Origin: Sphingobacterium faecale
Lineage (GTDB): Bacteria; Bacteroidota; Bacteroidia; Sphingobacteriales; Sphingobacteriaceae
Length of the DNA: 64,000 bases
Direction: 5' to 3'
Assembly (NCBI RefSeq): GCF_016746095.1
Contig: NZ_JAERTY010000004.1
Span: 62,001 to 126,000, forward strand
Part shown: positions 25,806 through 34,509 of the stretch, in pieces
Layout of the letters: each line of letters opens with the position of its first letter
Numbering within the stretch: position 1 is the stretch's first letter
Notes under the pieces: generated by a model
Database searches by the model: none
What the model saw: the letters and a program-made list of their open reading frames with translations, nothing else
Told to the model about the DNA's origin: nothing
Translations under genes and position numbers: made by a program

Positions 25806-28673
25806 TTATTTAGATTGCGCTTCAGGCAATAAAATAAACTTGAAAAGACGATCAGATTTTAAGTATTTATTCGCAACCTCTTTTACAGATTGAATAGATA
25901 CCTTATTTAACTCATCTAGGTAACGAAGTACATAAGTAGGATCCTCATTGAGCTGGTAAGCACCTGAGATCTGTCCCATCCAGAACCCATTCTCTCTCAA
26001 TTGCAGTTCTAACTGACGTTTCTGCTCGATAACAAACTTATCTAAATCGATTTGACTTGGTCCATTGGCTTTTACCTTATTCACTTCGTCAACGGCAGAA
26101 TTAATCAATGATTCATACTTGTCTACTCCAGTGCCAAATCCGATATTAAAGCTGTAACGACCTCTTGGATACTTGCTAGAAGATGCACTTGCGCCTGTAC
26201 CATAGACACCACTTTCCTCTTCGCGTAACCGCTCTAATAGTCTAATGGATAATACTCCCTCTAGTGCGTCAAGGTTTAAGTTTTCTTTCTCTGAATAATC
26301 GTAGTCTCCATAATAGGACATCTGAACCTGAGCCTTAGCTTCTTTTCCTTTGTATACGATCTTCTCTATCCCTTTGGCCGGCTCGACGATACCTAAATCC
26401 TTAGCCTGCTCTTTCCGTCCAAGATTTGGTAATGCCGCAAGATAGTTTTCCAGATAAGGCTTAATCTCTTCCTCGGTAAAAGATCCAACTATGGTAAAGG
26501 TAAAATCAGAAGCATCAGCAAAGCGTTCTTTAAAGATCTCTAGAGCACGTTTTTGATTTATTCCTTTAATTTGATCCGCTGTAGGAATGGTTCTACGTAC
26601 ATTATCTTTATACAATGTCTTGGTTTTAACATCAGAAAATACAAAACCAGGATCATCTTCTCTGTTTTCCATCGACGATAACGTACGGGCTATTCCGCTT
26701 TGGAAAATATCATCATCCAATCTCGGCGCTGTAAAATAGCCATAGATCATCTCGAAAGCAGTCTTTAAGCCCTCTTTGTCCGAGGATCCTGACAATCCCT
26801 CAGAACGTTCAGATAGATAAGGTGAAATATTTGCATTCTTTCCGGTAAGATACTTTCTCAATTCTACAGCATTCAGTTGACCTACCCCAGAGGCATTAAC
26901 AAATGCTGCTGCATTTGAGGCTGTAAGATATTCTGCATCAGCGTATAAAGAGGTACCTCCTGGACTAAATGCAGAGATCAAAATCTGATCATTTTTAAAA
27001 GTAGTAGGCTTCAACAATACCTTCACCCCATTACTAAGGATAAGCTCCTTGGTTTGGATTGCGGCGATATCTTTTGTTGCCTTAATACTTCCCTTCACAG
27101 GCTGTTTGGCCAAAAGTGGTAATTCAGATACTTTATCTTCGTAAGCGGTTAACTGTTCTTGATCCACTTCCTTCAACCAAGCAGTAACCTGTGATTCTTG
27201 AGGAAGATTAGCTTTATCTTTCTCAGGTCCCATAATAACGATATCCCTATTGTTATCCACGTAAAAACGTCTTCCGATAGCTTCAACCTCTTTTAAAGTC
27301 AAAGTCGGTAACAACTGCTTCGTGATCTCGTAACGATCTTCATTACTCAGTGCTGGTGCATCATTTAAAAAATGTTGCAGGTAAGCTTTGACATAAGCGT
27401 CTGATTTTTTCTTATCACGTTCTTTATAGGATGTTTCGTTACTCTTTTCAAAGGCAGCAAGTGTTCTCTTGAATTCAGTTTCCGTGAAGCCAAATTTTTG
27501 GAAACGATCGAGCTCCCGCATAGTCGCCTTTAGGCCCTCTTCAAACATCCCTGGCTTAGCTGCAAAAGATATCGATAGATTATCCAATCCTCCGAACAGT
27601 GAACTGATACTTATACCTGATTGAAGGAATGGCGGGTTGGGTTGTTGACTGATTTCTCTAAGACGAGAGCCAATCATATTATTAAATAGACTCTTCATCA
27701 AAGAAGTCCTGTAATCGCCTACTGTACTTACCTTCTCCTCCGGATGCTTAATGATAATCTGTCCTACCGTAGAAGGCATCTCGGGGTCAGTAACAATTAG
27801 AAATTGGTTCTTGTTTAACAATGGTACCGAATGCTCTGTACGTTTGACCGCGTCCTTAGGCGTTTTCATATCCGAAAAAAGTCGGATTACCTCTTGTTCC
27901 ATCTCCTTGGTATCGATATCTCCTACAATAATAATCGATTGTAGATCTGGCCTATACCATCTTGCGTGAAAATCGCGGATCAACTTTGGATCGAAATTCA
28001 TGACGACATTTTCCGTACCGATAGGCAGACGTTGAGAATACAGAGATCCATTCAACAATACAGGCAAAAACTGATCCTGCATACGTTGCGAAGCACCTCT
28101 ACCACCACGCATCTCCTCCATAATGATACCGCGTTCCTTGTTGATTTCATCCGTACCCAACAAAGCGTCCTGTGCCCAGTCGCGCATCACCTGCAAACCG
28201 TTCTTCAATAATTCTGGATCATCGGAAGGTATAGGCAGCTGATAAACTGTTTCTTCAAAACTTGTATATGCATTTAAATCAGATCCAAAACGTACACCTG
28301 CTTTCTGCAAATAATTAACAAGGTCATTTTTTGGAAAGTGTTTCAATCCGTTAAAGTTCATGTGCTCTAAAAAGTGAGCCAGACCACGTTCTTCTTCTGT
28401 TTCTAGAATCGATCCCACTTTGACACCAAGATACATTGTAACCCGCTTTTCAGGCTCGACATTCTTAAGGATATAATACTTAAATCCATTTTTCAGCTGA
28501 CCTACGGTTACATTATTATCAAAAGGCAATTTATCTTGCCATTTTAAAGTATCTTGTGCTAAAATCGTTTTTGCCTCATGCGCTAACGTCGAAGCGTATA
28601 CTGGGGACGCATCAACAGATGCGAAAGTAGCAGGTAATAAAAATGCTACTGCTAAAGGTTTTAAAAATCTCAT
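25806..28673 (-). CDS. M16-family (insulinase/pitrilysin-like) zinc metallopeptidase
   Basis: The protein has 955 residues from the ATG at 28673, chosen because it begins a standard signal peptide (MRFLKPLAVAFLLPATFA); the frame extends 21 codons upstream to 28736 without signal-like character. The inverted zinc motif HFLEH lies at residues 100-104 (His100, Glu103, His104) in GLAHFLEHMNFNG. Two M16 repeats are present: the active N-terminal half and a C-terminal half beginning near ATKDIAAIQTKELILSNGV that lacks the motif, as usual. It is probably a periplasmic or surface peptidase that cleaves partly unfolded peptides. It is transcribed alone, divergent from xerD. Confidence 0.95.
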   Translation of the reverse strand: MRFLKPLAVAFLLPATFASVDASPVYASTLAHEAKTILAQDTLKWQDKLPFDNNVTVGQLKNGFKYYILKNVEPEKRVTMYLGVKVGSILETEEERGLAHFLEHMNFNGLKHFPKNDLVNYLQKAGVRFGSDLNAYTSFEETVYQLPIPSDDPELLKNGLQVMRDWAQDALLGTDEINKERGIIMEEMRGGRGASQRMQDQFLPVLLNGSLYSQRLPIGTENVVMNFDPKLIRDFHARWYRPDLQSIIIVGDIDTKEMEQEVIRLFSDMKTPKDAVKRTEHSVPLLNKNQFLIVTDPEMPSTVGQIIIKHPEEKVSTVGDYRTSLMKSLFNNMIGSRLREISQQPNPPFLQSGISISSLFGGLDNLSISFAAKPGMFEEGLKATMRELDRFQKFGFTETEFKRTLAAFEKSNETSYKERDKKKSDAYVKAYLQHFLNDAPALSNEDRYEITKQLLPTLTLKEVEAIGRRFYVDNNRDIVIMGPEKDKANLPQESQVTAWLKEVDQEQLTAYEDKVSELPLLAKQPVKGSIKATKDIAAIQTKELILSNGVKVLLKPTTFKNDQILISAFSPGGTSLYADAEYLTASNAAAFVNASGVGQLNAVELRKYLTGKNANISPYLSERSEGLSGSSDKEGLKTAFEMIYGYFTAPRLDDDIFQSGIARTLSSMENREDDPGFVFSDVKTKTLYKDNVRRTIPTADQIKGINQKRALEIFKERFADASDFTFTIVGSFTEEEIKPYLENYLAALPNLGRKEQAKDLGIVEPAKGIEKIVYKGKEAKAQVQMSYYGDYDYSEKENLNLDALEGVLSIRLLERLREEESGVYGTGASASSSKYPRGRYSFNIGFGTGVDKYESLINSAVDEVNKVKANGPSQIDLDKFVIEQKRQLELQLRENGFWMGQISGAYQLNEDPTYVLRYLDELNKVSIQSVKEVANKYLKSDRLFKFILLPEAQSK

Positions 28674-28765
28674 TAATTTAGCATGTTTAATTTTTTGGCA
28701 AAATACCATTAAAAAATTACTAAACATATTAAGCAATAATAAAATTACAATATTTAATTTTGCAT

Positions 28766-29659
28766 ATGGACTGGAATACTACATCTAAGGATTTTAAAAG
28801 GTACTTGGAATTTGAGCGGAATCTTTCTCAAAATTCAATTTCTGCCTATCTTAATGACGTTCAAAAACTAAAAATATACTGTGAGGATCTGAACCTAGAA
28901 ATTAAGGATCTGTCTCCACGTCATATACAGGATTTCCTCGTATGGATGAGCACTTTTTCCATTTCAACTTTTACCCAAGCTAGATTAATTTCTGGTCTAA
29001 AAGCATACTTTAATTACTTGCAGTTAGAACACGAGCTAGATCCCAATCCAATTGAGCTTATAGAAACACCACGCCTGGAACGAAAAATGCCAGATGTCTT
29101 ACATATTGAGGAAATAGATGCCTTAATCAATGCCATAGATCTATCCAGCCCTGAGGGAGCCCGAAACAAAGCCATATTAGAAGTCTTATACGGTTGTGGG
29201 CTCCGGGTTTCTGAGCTTATCAACTTAAAGATATCCAACCTTTTCCTCGATATTGATTTCATTAAAATCGAAGGAAAAGGTAGTAAAGAACGTTTAGTAC
29301 CCATCGGTAGCCAAGCCATTAAGTACCTAAAGATCTACCTCCAAGAAGTACGCAACCAACAGAAAATAAAACTAGGCCATGAGGATTTTGTATTTCTCAA
29401 TCGTCGTGGCGCCGCGCTCTCGAGAGTAATGATTTTTATAATAATCAAAGAACTCGCCGCTAAAATCGGGTTGAATAAAAAAATCAGCCCGCATACTTTC
29501 CGACACAGCTTCGCTTCCCACCTTGTGGAAGGAGGAGCCGACCTACGAGCTATACAAGACATGCTCGGTCATGAAAGCATCACGACAACAGAGATTTACA
29601 CCCATATAGACAAAGAATACCTTCAGTCGGTAATTACGCAGTTTCACCCGAGATCATAA
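28766..29659 (+). CDS. xerD: Tyrosine recombinase XerD (chromosome dimer resolution)
   Basis: The 297-residue recombinase resolves chromosome dimers at dif with XerC. It has an N-terminal SAM-like core-binding domain (residues 1-95) and a catalytic domain with the conserved Arg in GCGLRVSEL, Lys in KIEGKGSKER, the HTFRHSFASHL box, His in LGHESITTTEIYTH and the nucleophilic Tyr in that last motif. The ATG at 28766 is preferred over an in-frame TTG six bases upstream, which lies inside a -7 box. TAATTTTG at 28755-28762 ends three bases before the ATG. XerC and XerD are hard to separate without comparison; the C-terminal block favours XerD. Confidence 0.88.
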   Translation: MDWNTTSKDFKRYLEFERNLSQNSISAYLNDVQKLKIYCEDLNLEIKDLSPRHIQDFLVWMSTFSISTFTQARLISGLKAYFNYLQLEHELDPNPIELIETPRLERKMPDVLHIEEIDALINAIDLSSPEGARNKAILEVLYGCGLRVSELINLKISNLFLDIDFIKIEGKGSKERLVPIGSQAIKYLKIYLQEVRNQQKIKLGHEDFVFLNRRGAALSRVMIFIIIKELAAKIGLNKKISPHTFRHSFASHLVEGGADLRAIQDMLGHESITTTEIYTHIDKEYLQSVITQFHPRS

Positions 29660-29684
29660 ACTAACGCAACAAAGTGTATTTAAA

Positions 29685-29716
29685 TTTGCAACATTGATGC
29701 AATAAAGATATCTTTG
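29685..29716 (+). promoter_or_regulatory. Promoter of the His-rich/TonB operon
   Basis: TTTG (29685-29688) is followed after exactly 20 bases by a perfect -7 box TATCTTTG (29709-29716), the canonical Bacteroidota arrangement. The box ends six bases before the ATG at 29723, so the transcript should be leaderless or nearly so. The -7 box lies in a perfect 12-bp palindrome AAAGATATCTTT (29704-29715). Confidence 0.72.
29686..29702. promoter_or_regulatory. Candidate repressor operator (8-1-8 palindrome) inside the promoter spacer
   Basis: TTGCAACATTGATGCAA is palindromic around its central T with one mismatched pair (positions 6 and 12). It occupies the spacer between the -33 and -7 elements, where a bound protein would block RNA polymerase. 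The 7-1-7 core symmetry is like operators of Fur-family metal regulators such as Zur, which fits the metal-uptake look of the operon. The identity of the regulator is inference. Confidence 0.5.
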
Positions 29717-29722
29717 CATACA

Positions 29723-30046
29723 ATGCATATCTTCATTAAAACAGTTGCTCTCCTATTCGCTATAATCCATCTATGGGTTTCAGGAAGCTTGCTGCTACAC
29801 AAACATGACGATTGCCACCGACACGAGAACAACTCATGCCAACACACGGATGAATCGACGGTACATGATGACTGTGCTATCTGTTATTACATCTATCTGC
29901 CAAATTCATTGGCTCCAACAGACGCCTTACAATTAGCGTACATACCCTCTTATTTTTATTCAACTTACGACGTATCACTCGATACCACAATAGTAACACT
30001 TAAGCCTCGTCTATACACCAACAGAGGTCCTCCTATGTATAGTTAA
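29723..30046 (+). CDS. Small His/Cys-rich membrane-anchored protein
   Basis: The 107-residue product has one N-terminal hydrophobic segment (about 5-25) and then a metal-ligand-rich stretch (HKHDDCHRHE, SCQH, VHDDCAICYY) within residues 29-58, containing seven His and four Cys in about 30 residues. The ATG at 29723 is chosen; an in-frame TTG at 29714 lies inside the -7 box. Similar small proteins with a C-x-I-C motif often precede TonB-dependent receptors in Bacteroidota. It is the first gene of a three-gene unit and could present or sense zinc or copper in the periplasm. Function is inferred from composition and context only. Confidence 0.75.
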   Translation: MHIFIKTVALLFAIIHLWVSGSLLLHKHDDCHRHENNSCQHTDESTVHDDCAICYYIYLPNSLAPTDALQLAYIPSYFYSTYDVSLDTTIVTLKPRLYTNRGPPMYS

Positions 30047-30158
30047 ATCAATACAGCTACTACTATGTTGTAGAGTATCCCCTATCACTGGACAACACAA
30101 TTTTGTTTTCCATGGACAAGGCATACGCTTAATTAAAGATTTACTAACGACGCTATTC

Positions 30159-32471
30159 ATGAAGACGATTATCATTTTAATCGCTCAGTGGGCATTATAT
30201 ACATCTATATTTGCCTACGGCCAACAGTGTAATTTAACACTAAAAGTACGACTGATTGACGCTGAAGACCATCAGTCAATTGGCAATGCACATCTGTATT
30301 TGAACAATAATATACGTCCAAATGAACTCAGCCAAGGGGATTATCTATTTAGGCATATATGCAAAGGGACATCTTCACTCTATATAAACCGTAATGGCTA
30401 CGAAAAAAAGGAAGTCAATATCAAAATCAACCAGGACACGGCCTTAACAATTGTGTTGCTAAAAGAAATGCAACAACTGGATGCAGTTACCGTCACAGCC
30501 AATGCACAAGTCAATGCTCCCAAAAGCTCGGTTACACTCCATAAAGAACAAAGACTGGAGAGTCAGGGTAAAAACCTAGCGGGTGTCCTCAGTGAAATCG
30601 CAGGGGTCAATACCCTAAAAACCGGAGCTAATAATGGAAAACCCGTTATAAATGGATTATATGGTAATAGGCTATTGCTCATAAACCACGGGGTAAGACA
30701 TGAAAGCCAGCAATGGGGGACAGACCATGCTCCAGAAGTAGATCCTTTTTCAGCAGAAGAGATTACGGTGATAAAAAGTTCGGACGCGGTCCGATTTGGA
30801 CCTGATGCACTGGGAGGAATTATCAAAATAGGCTCTTCTGCTATCGCTACAGATCGAAAAGCCAAAAGTAGCCATGCAATCCTATTCAATAGCAATGGAC
30901 GAGGACTACTCCTCAACAATAAACTGGAGGGAATGATAGGACAGTTCTCCTACCGAACAGGAATAACGACGGCTAAACAAGGTAATCTGAAATCAGGAGA
31001 CTATTACCTCGGGAACACCGGCAATGAGGAGCTTCATGGTAATTTTTTCGCATCCTATATAACGGGTAAAAACACGTTCAGAATGTACCTAAGTCATTTT
31101 GGAAATACTTTAGGTGTATTCCAAGGAGCCCATATCGGTTCGAAAGAGGACATATTGGCCAGAATAGAACACGGAAAACCATTTGAAGAATACAGTTTTT
31201 CCTATAAAATCGGATCTCCAAAACAGCGTGTAACCCATCAACTGGCTAAGCTCGAATACCTGTACCAGATTGACGAGAGCAGTCAGCTCGAAGCGCAATA
31301 CAGTATACAGCGTAATCATAGAAAAGAGTTTGACCTGCGTCGTGTTGCTGAAAATGATGTCCCTATGGCAGATATACTTCTAAACACACAACAATTGGAA
31401 TTGGTATATAGCCGCCCATATTTTATGACTGGCATTTCGGGAAGTCTGCAGATAAATAACAATGTACCCGGAACAGGCTCAACCCCTATCATTCCGAATT
31501 TCGAGAATCATGGACTCGGCGCATTCGCCAGCATCAAAGTACCATTCAAGAGCTATTTGGTAGAAACGGGAATACGCTACGACTACAAGTTCTTCGATGC
31601 AGCCGGTTATCAATACGATTATTCGAAGATAACCGAAGATGGATTGATTCCGCAATACCTTATGACGGATAGAAAGCATTTTCACAACATTTCAGGGATT
31701 GCTGGAATCAGCCAACGTGTCAACGCTATATTTACCTGGAAAAGTAATCTAGGCTTAGCGTGGCGTGCACCGTCTGCCAATGAACTCTACAGCGATGGAA
31801 TACATCATGGCACGGGCACCTATGAAGTTGGGAATAAGAATCTGAAGAGTGAAAGAGGTTTGAAATGGATAAATTCCCTTTCGATGGATAAGGGTATCAT
31901 CCGGGCAAACATAGACCTGTTCGCGCAGGTGATAGAAAACTATATCTATAGCCAACCTGTCCCAGACTCTACACGCCAAACTATCCGTGGTACATTTCCG
32001 CTCTTTCAATACCAGCAGGATCGAGCATTCTTCTATGGGGCGGACTTATCGACCCTAGCAGACATCAACCAAAACTGGCAACACGGACTAAACATATCTA
32101 TTGTCAAGGCCAAGAATGTCACGAAAGATGAGTTCCTTCCTAATATACCAGCTTGGAAACTGCAGCAGTATCTCTCCTATCGCTTTGCTCCCAACCAGGT
32201 ACTGAGCTATATCAAGATCAAGCATCATTTTCAAGCTAAGCAAACACGGTATGAGCCGAATTCGGACTTTGCTCCACCACCTGCAGCATACCATCTCTTT
32301 GACGCAGTACTGGCTTCTTCTATTAAACTCAAATCCCAACGAAGAGCAGAACTCCAACTTGCCGTCGACAATGTCTTTAACGAGGCTTACAAAGACTATA
32401 TGGATCGGTTTAGATACTACGCACATGCGTTAGGACGCAATGTGTCTCTTAAAGTCAATTTTACATTTTAA
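30159..32471 (+). CDS. TonB-dependent receptor, probable metal or metallophore uptake
   Basis: The 770-residue outer-membrane protein has a signal peptide (cut near AYGQQ), a carboxypeptidase-regulatory-like domain (residues about 25-105), a plug with the TonB-box-like LDAVTVTA and ITVIKSSDAVRFGPDALGG, and a beta-barrel ending in SLKVNFTF. It lacks the SusC signature and has no SusD neighbour, so it is a classical receptor. The plug contains INHGVRHESQQWGTDHAPE, a His-rich motif I associate with metal-linked receptors. It lies between a His-rich membrane protein and a His-rich lipoprotein, suggesting zinc or another transition metal as cargo. Confidence 0.9.
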   Translation: MKTIIILIAQWALYTSIFAYGQQCNLTLKVRLIDAEDHQSIGNAHLYLNNNIRPNELSQGDYLFRHICKGTSSLYINRNGYEKKEVNIKINQDTALTIVLLKEMQQLDAVTVTANAQVNAPKSSVTLHKEQRLESQGKNLAGVLSEIAGVNTLKTGANNGKPVINGLYGNRLLLINHGVRHESQQWGTDHAPEVDPFSAEEITVIKSSDAVRFGPDALGGIIKIGSSAIATDRKAKSSHAILFNSNGRGLLLNNKLEGMIGQFSYRTGITTAKQGNLKSGDYYLGNTGNEELHGNFFASYITGKNTFRMYLSHFGNTLGVFQGAHIGSKEDILARIEHGKPFEEYSFSYKIGSPKQRVTHQLAKLEYLYQIDESSQLEAQYSIQRNHRKEFDLRRVAENDVPMADILLNTQQLELVYSRPYFMTGISGSLQINNNVPGTGSTPIIPNFENHGLGAFASIKVPFKSYLVETGIRYDYKFFDAAGYQYDYSKITEDGLIPQYLMTDRKHFHNISGIAGISQRVNAIFTWKSNLGLAWRAPSANELYSDGIHHGTGTYEVGNKNLKSERGLKWINSLSMDKGIIRANIDLFAQVIENYIYSQPVPDSTRQTIRGTFPLFQYQQDRAFFYGADLSTLADINQNWQHGLNISIVKAKNVTKDEFLPNIPAWKLQQYLSYRFAPNQVLSYIKIKHHFQAKQTRYEPNSDFAPPPAAYHLFDAVLASSIKLKSQRRAELQLAVDNVFNEAYKDYMDRFRYYAHALGRNVSLKVNFTF

Positions 32472-32483
32472 CAATTTATTCTG

Positions 32484-33110
32484 ATGAAAAAATACATAAC
32501 TATACTATTCATTTCTATTTTCGCCCTTACTACTGCTTGTAAAAAAGATGAACCTACACCAGAAACAGATCAAGAAGAAGTTGGTTCGGCATCGATCACT
32601 TTTACAGAGGTCGAAGCAGAAGCACATGGTGACCACTACCACTATGCTGAAATAGAAAACCCAGAAGTCGAGAAAATAGACTTTACAGGTAGCCAGATGT
32701 TGCCACCAGCAGGAGCTCACACTCATTTGGAAGTGGGAAAATCATACCGTTTCAATGTCACGATCAAAGACTTTGCCGGACGCGAAACCCAACAGTCTTT
32801 TGTAGAAAAAGATGACCATCACTTTGCCTTTATCTTAAATATACCAGAGAACCACGCCTTTGTGACATACAGCGACAAGAAAAATGATGGAACTAAGGTT
32901 AAAGTAGGTGTACAAGGTTATATAACTGTATTGAAGGCGTCTTCAACGTTTACAACCCGTTATATCATGCGCCACCTAAATCCTAAAGTTAAAGAAACGA
33001 TCGATCCGAAGAAAGATTGGAATAATACAAACTTCACTTCTTTCACTGGAGCAAATGATCTAGATCTTAAATTCGATCTTCACTTTACGGAAGACGGGCA
33101 CGGTCACTAA
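32484..33110 (+). CDS. His-rich lipoprotein of the putative metal-uptake operon
   Basis: The 208-residue product has a lipoprotein signal with lipobox TTAC (Cys19). Its mature part has clustered His residues (AHGDHYHYAE, AGAHTHLE, DDHHFAF and the terminal EDGHGH), and two beta-sandwich-like halves. It starts 12 bases after the TonB receptor stop and is followed by a terminator, so the three genes form an operon. The likely role is a surface or periplasmic metal-binding partner of the receptor. I do not recognise a named family with certainty. Confidence 0.8.
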   Translation: MKKYITILFISIFALTTACKKDEPTPETDQEEVGSASITFTEVEAEAHGDHYHYAEIENPEVEKIDFTGSQMLPPAGAHTHLEVGKSYRFNVTIKDFAGRETQQSFVEKDDHHFAFILNIPENHAFVTYSDKKNDGTKVKVGVQGYITVLKASSTFTTRYIMRHLNPKVKETIDPKKDWNNTNFTSFTGANDLDLKFDLHFTEDGHGH

Positions 33111-33125
33111 TCAGCAATTCTATAA

Positions 33126-33163
33126 AAAAAGAGCATTTGATAATATCAAATGCTCTTTTTTTT
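33126..33163. terminator. Bidirectional terminator shared by the lipoprotein and tRNA genes
   Basis: A near-perfect palindrome (GAGCATTTGATA against TATCAAATGCTC around 33131-33155) is flanked by A7 on the left and T8 on the right. It therefore gives a U-tract in both directions, ending the rightward lipoprotein operon and the leftward tRNA. Confidence 0.88.
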
Positions 33164-33237
33164 GGTGTCCCCGGCGGGAGTCGAACCCACATCTTCAGAA
33201 CCGGAATCTGAAATTCTATCCATTAAACTACGGAGAC
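33163..33237 (-). tRNA. tRNA-Arg (anticodon CCG)
   Basis: On the minus strand the sequence folds as a complete cloverleaf. The acceptor stem pairs GTCTCCG with CGGGGAC with one G-U. The D-arm is TTTAATGGATA. The anticodon stem TCAGA/TCTGA encloses the loop TTCCGGT, giving anticodon CCG. The T-arm is GTGGG-TTCGACT-CCCGC. The discriminator A is followed by an encoded CCA (33163-33165). A minus-strand -7 box TATTTTTG lies at 33245-33252, eight bases before the 5' end. Confidence 0.95.
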
Positions 33238-33365
33238 CGTTCCGCAAAAATATAACTTTTATGTGAAACTAAAACTTTTTTTGCCAATCATTCTGAAAAG
33301 ACTTTATAATAGCTTAACAAACAATATTTTACTTTGCATTTATCAAAATACTTATTTTTGCAAAT

Positions 33366-33576
33366 AAAAACTTTCATGATTCATTCTGACCACTAACAGG
33401 CATAAACCGACACTTGGTGTTATCGAGAGACCTTATTCATCCCTTGGAATATAGAATCGAATCAATAATACATACACTTTCAGAAAAATCAAAGGGATCT
33501 CAATTTAAAAGGTTTCTTTAAAGGGGCTGAGAAAAGAAAAAGCCTGAGAGAATCAGGCGATTTCTCAGGCTTTAAA
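33366..33576 (+). ncRNA. Candidate orphan small RNA
   Basis: A -7-type box TATTTTTG (33353-33360) precedes this stretch, and a terminator-like hairpin closes it (AAAGCCTGAGA at 33539-33549 against TCTCAGGCTTT at 33563-33573, flanked by A/T). Inside, two nested long-range pairings fit one folded RNA: GAGAGACCTT (33425-33434) with AAGGTTTCTT (33509-33518), and ATCCCTT (33439-33445) with AAGGGAT (33492-33498), separated by an asymmetric internal bubble. There is also a small ACAC-TTG-GTGT hairpin near 33410. The size (about 210 bases) and long bubbled rod resemble 6S-type RNAs, but no family signature was recognised. Confidence 0.4.
33539..33573. terminator. Terminator-like hairpin in gene-free region
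   Basis: An 11-bp perfect stem (AAAGCCTGAGA against TCTCAGGCTTT) with a 13-base loop is preceded by an A-rich and followed by an AT-rich stretch. No protein gene ends here, so it probably ends the candidate small RNA. Confidence 0.6.
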
Positions 33577-33865
33577 ATTTGACCTCTAGACGAGGCAATC
33601 AACCTAAACCTAAGCGAAGGTAACATATATTTTCCATTCAATCCAAACATTTTTGGATCAAAAAAGCACAACACAAGCTAAAACACTGATATTCAGGTAA
33701 ATAATTTACTAATAAGAAAAAGAGGCGATGACTATATCCGCCATCGCACCACTCCCTTATAGGAATTAGTTAAAGTTAGTGTATTATTTACACAAATAAA
33801 AATAAATTGCTTTTTATCTTATTTTTTAACAGACTGAACAACTAACAATCCCTTGACCAAAAGAG

Positions 33866-33896
33866 TTGCTTATACGTATTCATTTGTCTAATTTTG
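33866..33896 (+). promoter_or_regulatory. Promoter of ribE
   Basis: TTG (33866-33868) is followed after 20 bases by a perfect -7 box TAATTTTG (33889-33896). Transcription should begin near 33902, leaving a leader of about 17 bases, too short for a riboswitch. Confidence 0.68.
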
Positions 33897-33918
33897 CGTA
33901 AACATCTTTTAAGCACTT

Positions 33919-34509
33919 ATGTTCACTGGTATTATCGAAACTTTAGGGACCGTCACGAAAATCGAACGGGAACAAACAAATCTTCATATTTATATTAATT
34001 CGGACTTATCTTCTCAATTGAAAATCGACCAGAGTGTCTCTCACAATGGTGTATGTCTTACTGTGGTAGGTATAGAAGGAGATATCCATAAAGTTACTGC
34101 TATTGACGAGACCTTACAAAAAACGAGTTTAAATACTCTTGAGGAGGGACAGTTAATCAATATTGAGCGATGTACACAGGCAAACGGAAGATTTGATGGC
34201 CATATTGTGCAGGGACATGTAGATCAGACAGCAATATGTATATCGAAAGAGAATCACGATGGTAGCTGGCTATTTACATTCCAGTACGATCCATCTCTTA
34301 GTAATATCACGGTCGAAAAGGGCTCAATAGCCGTAAATGGCATCAGTCTAACTGTGGTGAACTCTCTGCAGGACCGTTTTTCTGTCGCGATTATTCCCTA
34401 TACAATAGAAAACACAAACTTAAAACATGTGGATGTGGGCACTGTAGTCAACCTCGAGTTTGACATCGTAGGAAAATATATATCAAAAATAATGGCTCTT
34501 AGAAACTAA
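33919..34509 (+). CDS. ribE: Riboflavin synthase (alpha subunit)
   Basis: The 196-residue enzyme dismutates two molecules of 6,7-dimethyl-8-ribityllumazine to riboflavin. It begins with the diagnostic MFTGIIETLGTV and has two lumazine-binding repeats: the first with SHNGVCLTVVGIEG and FDGHIVQGHVD, the second with KGSIAVNGISLTVVN and IPYTIENTNL. Length is normal. It is monocistronic, with its own promoter and a terminator that overlaps the stop codon. Other riboflavin genes are not in the window. Confidence 0.97.
   Translation: MFTGIIETLGTVTKIEREQTNLHIYINSDLSSQLKIDQSVSHNGVCLTVVGIEGDIHKVTAIDETLQKTSLNTLEEGQLINIERCTQANGRFDGHIVQGHVDQTAICISKENHDGSWLFTFQYDPSLSNITVEKGSIAVNGISLTVVNSLQDRFSVAIIPYTIENTNLKHVDVGTVVNLEFDIVGKYISKIMALRN

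Larger units (their letters stand above)
33241..33918. other. 678-base region without protein-coding genes
   Basis: The region holds the tRNA promoter (minus, 33245-33252), a candidate small RNA with its own promoter-like box and terminator (33353-33576), a small GCGATG/CATCGC hairpin (33725-33747) and the ribE promoter (33866-33896). No FMN or TPP riboswitch signature is found. No coding frame of credible content is present. Confidence 0.6.

Noticed and set aside
28674-28736. Longer N-terminus of the M16 peptidase
   Set aside because: The extra 21 residues precede a normal signal peptide and would disable export; the downstream ATG has a typical AT-rich start context.
33515-33580. Possible TPP riboswitch (AGGGGCTGAGA motif)
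   Set aside because: Only the GGGGCTGAGA word is present; the partner CCTGATCTGGATAATGCC-type segment is missing and no thiamine gene follows.
33800-33918. FMN riboswitch before ribE
   Set aside because: The promoter lies only about 20 bases before the ATG and no RFN-element signature is present upstream.
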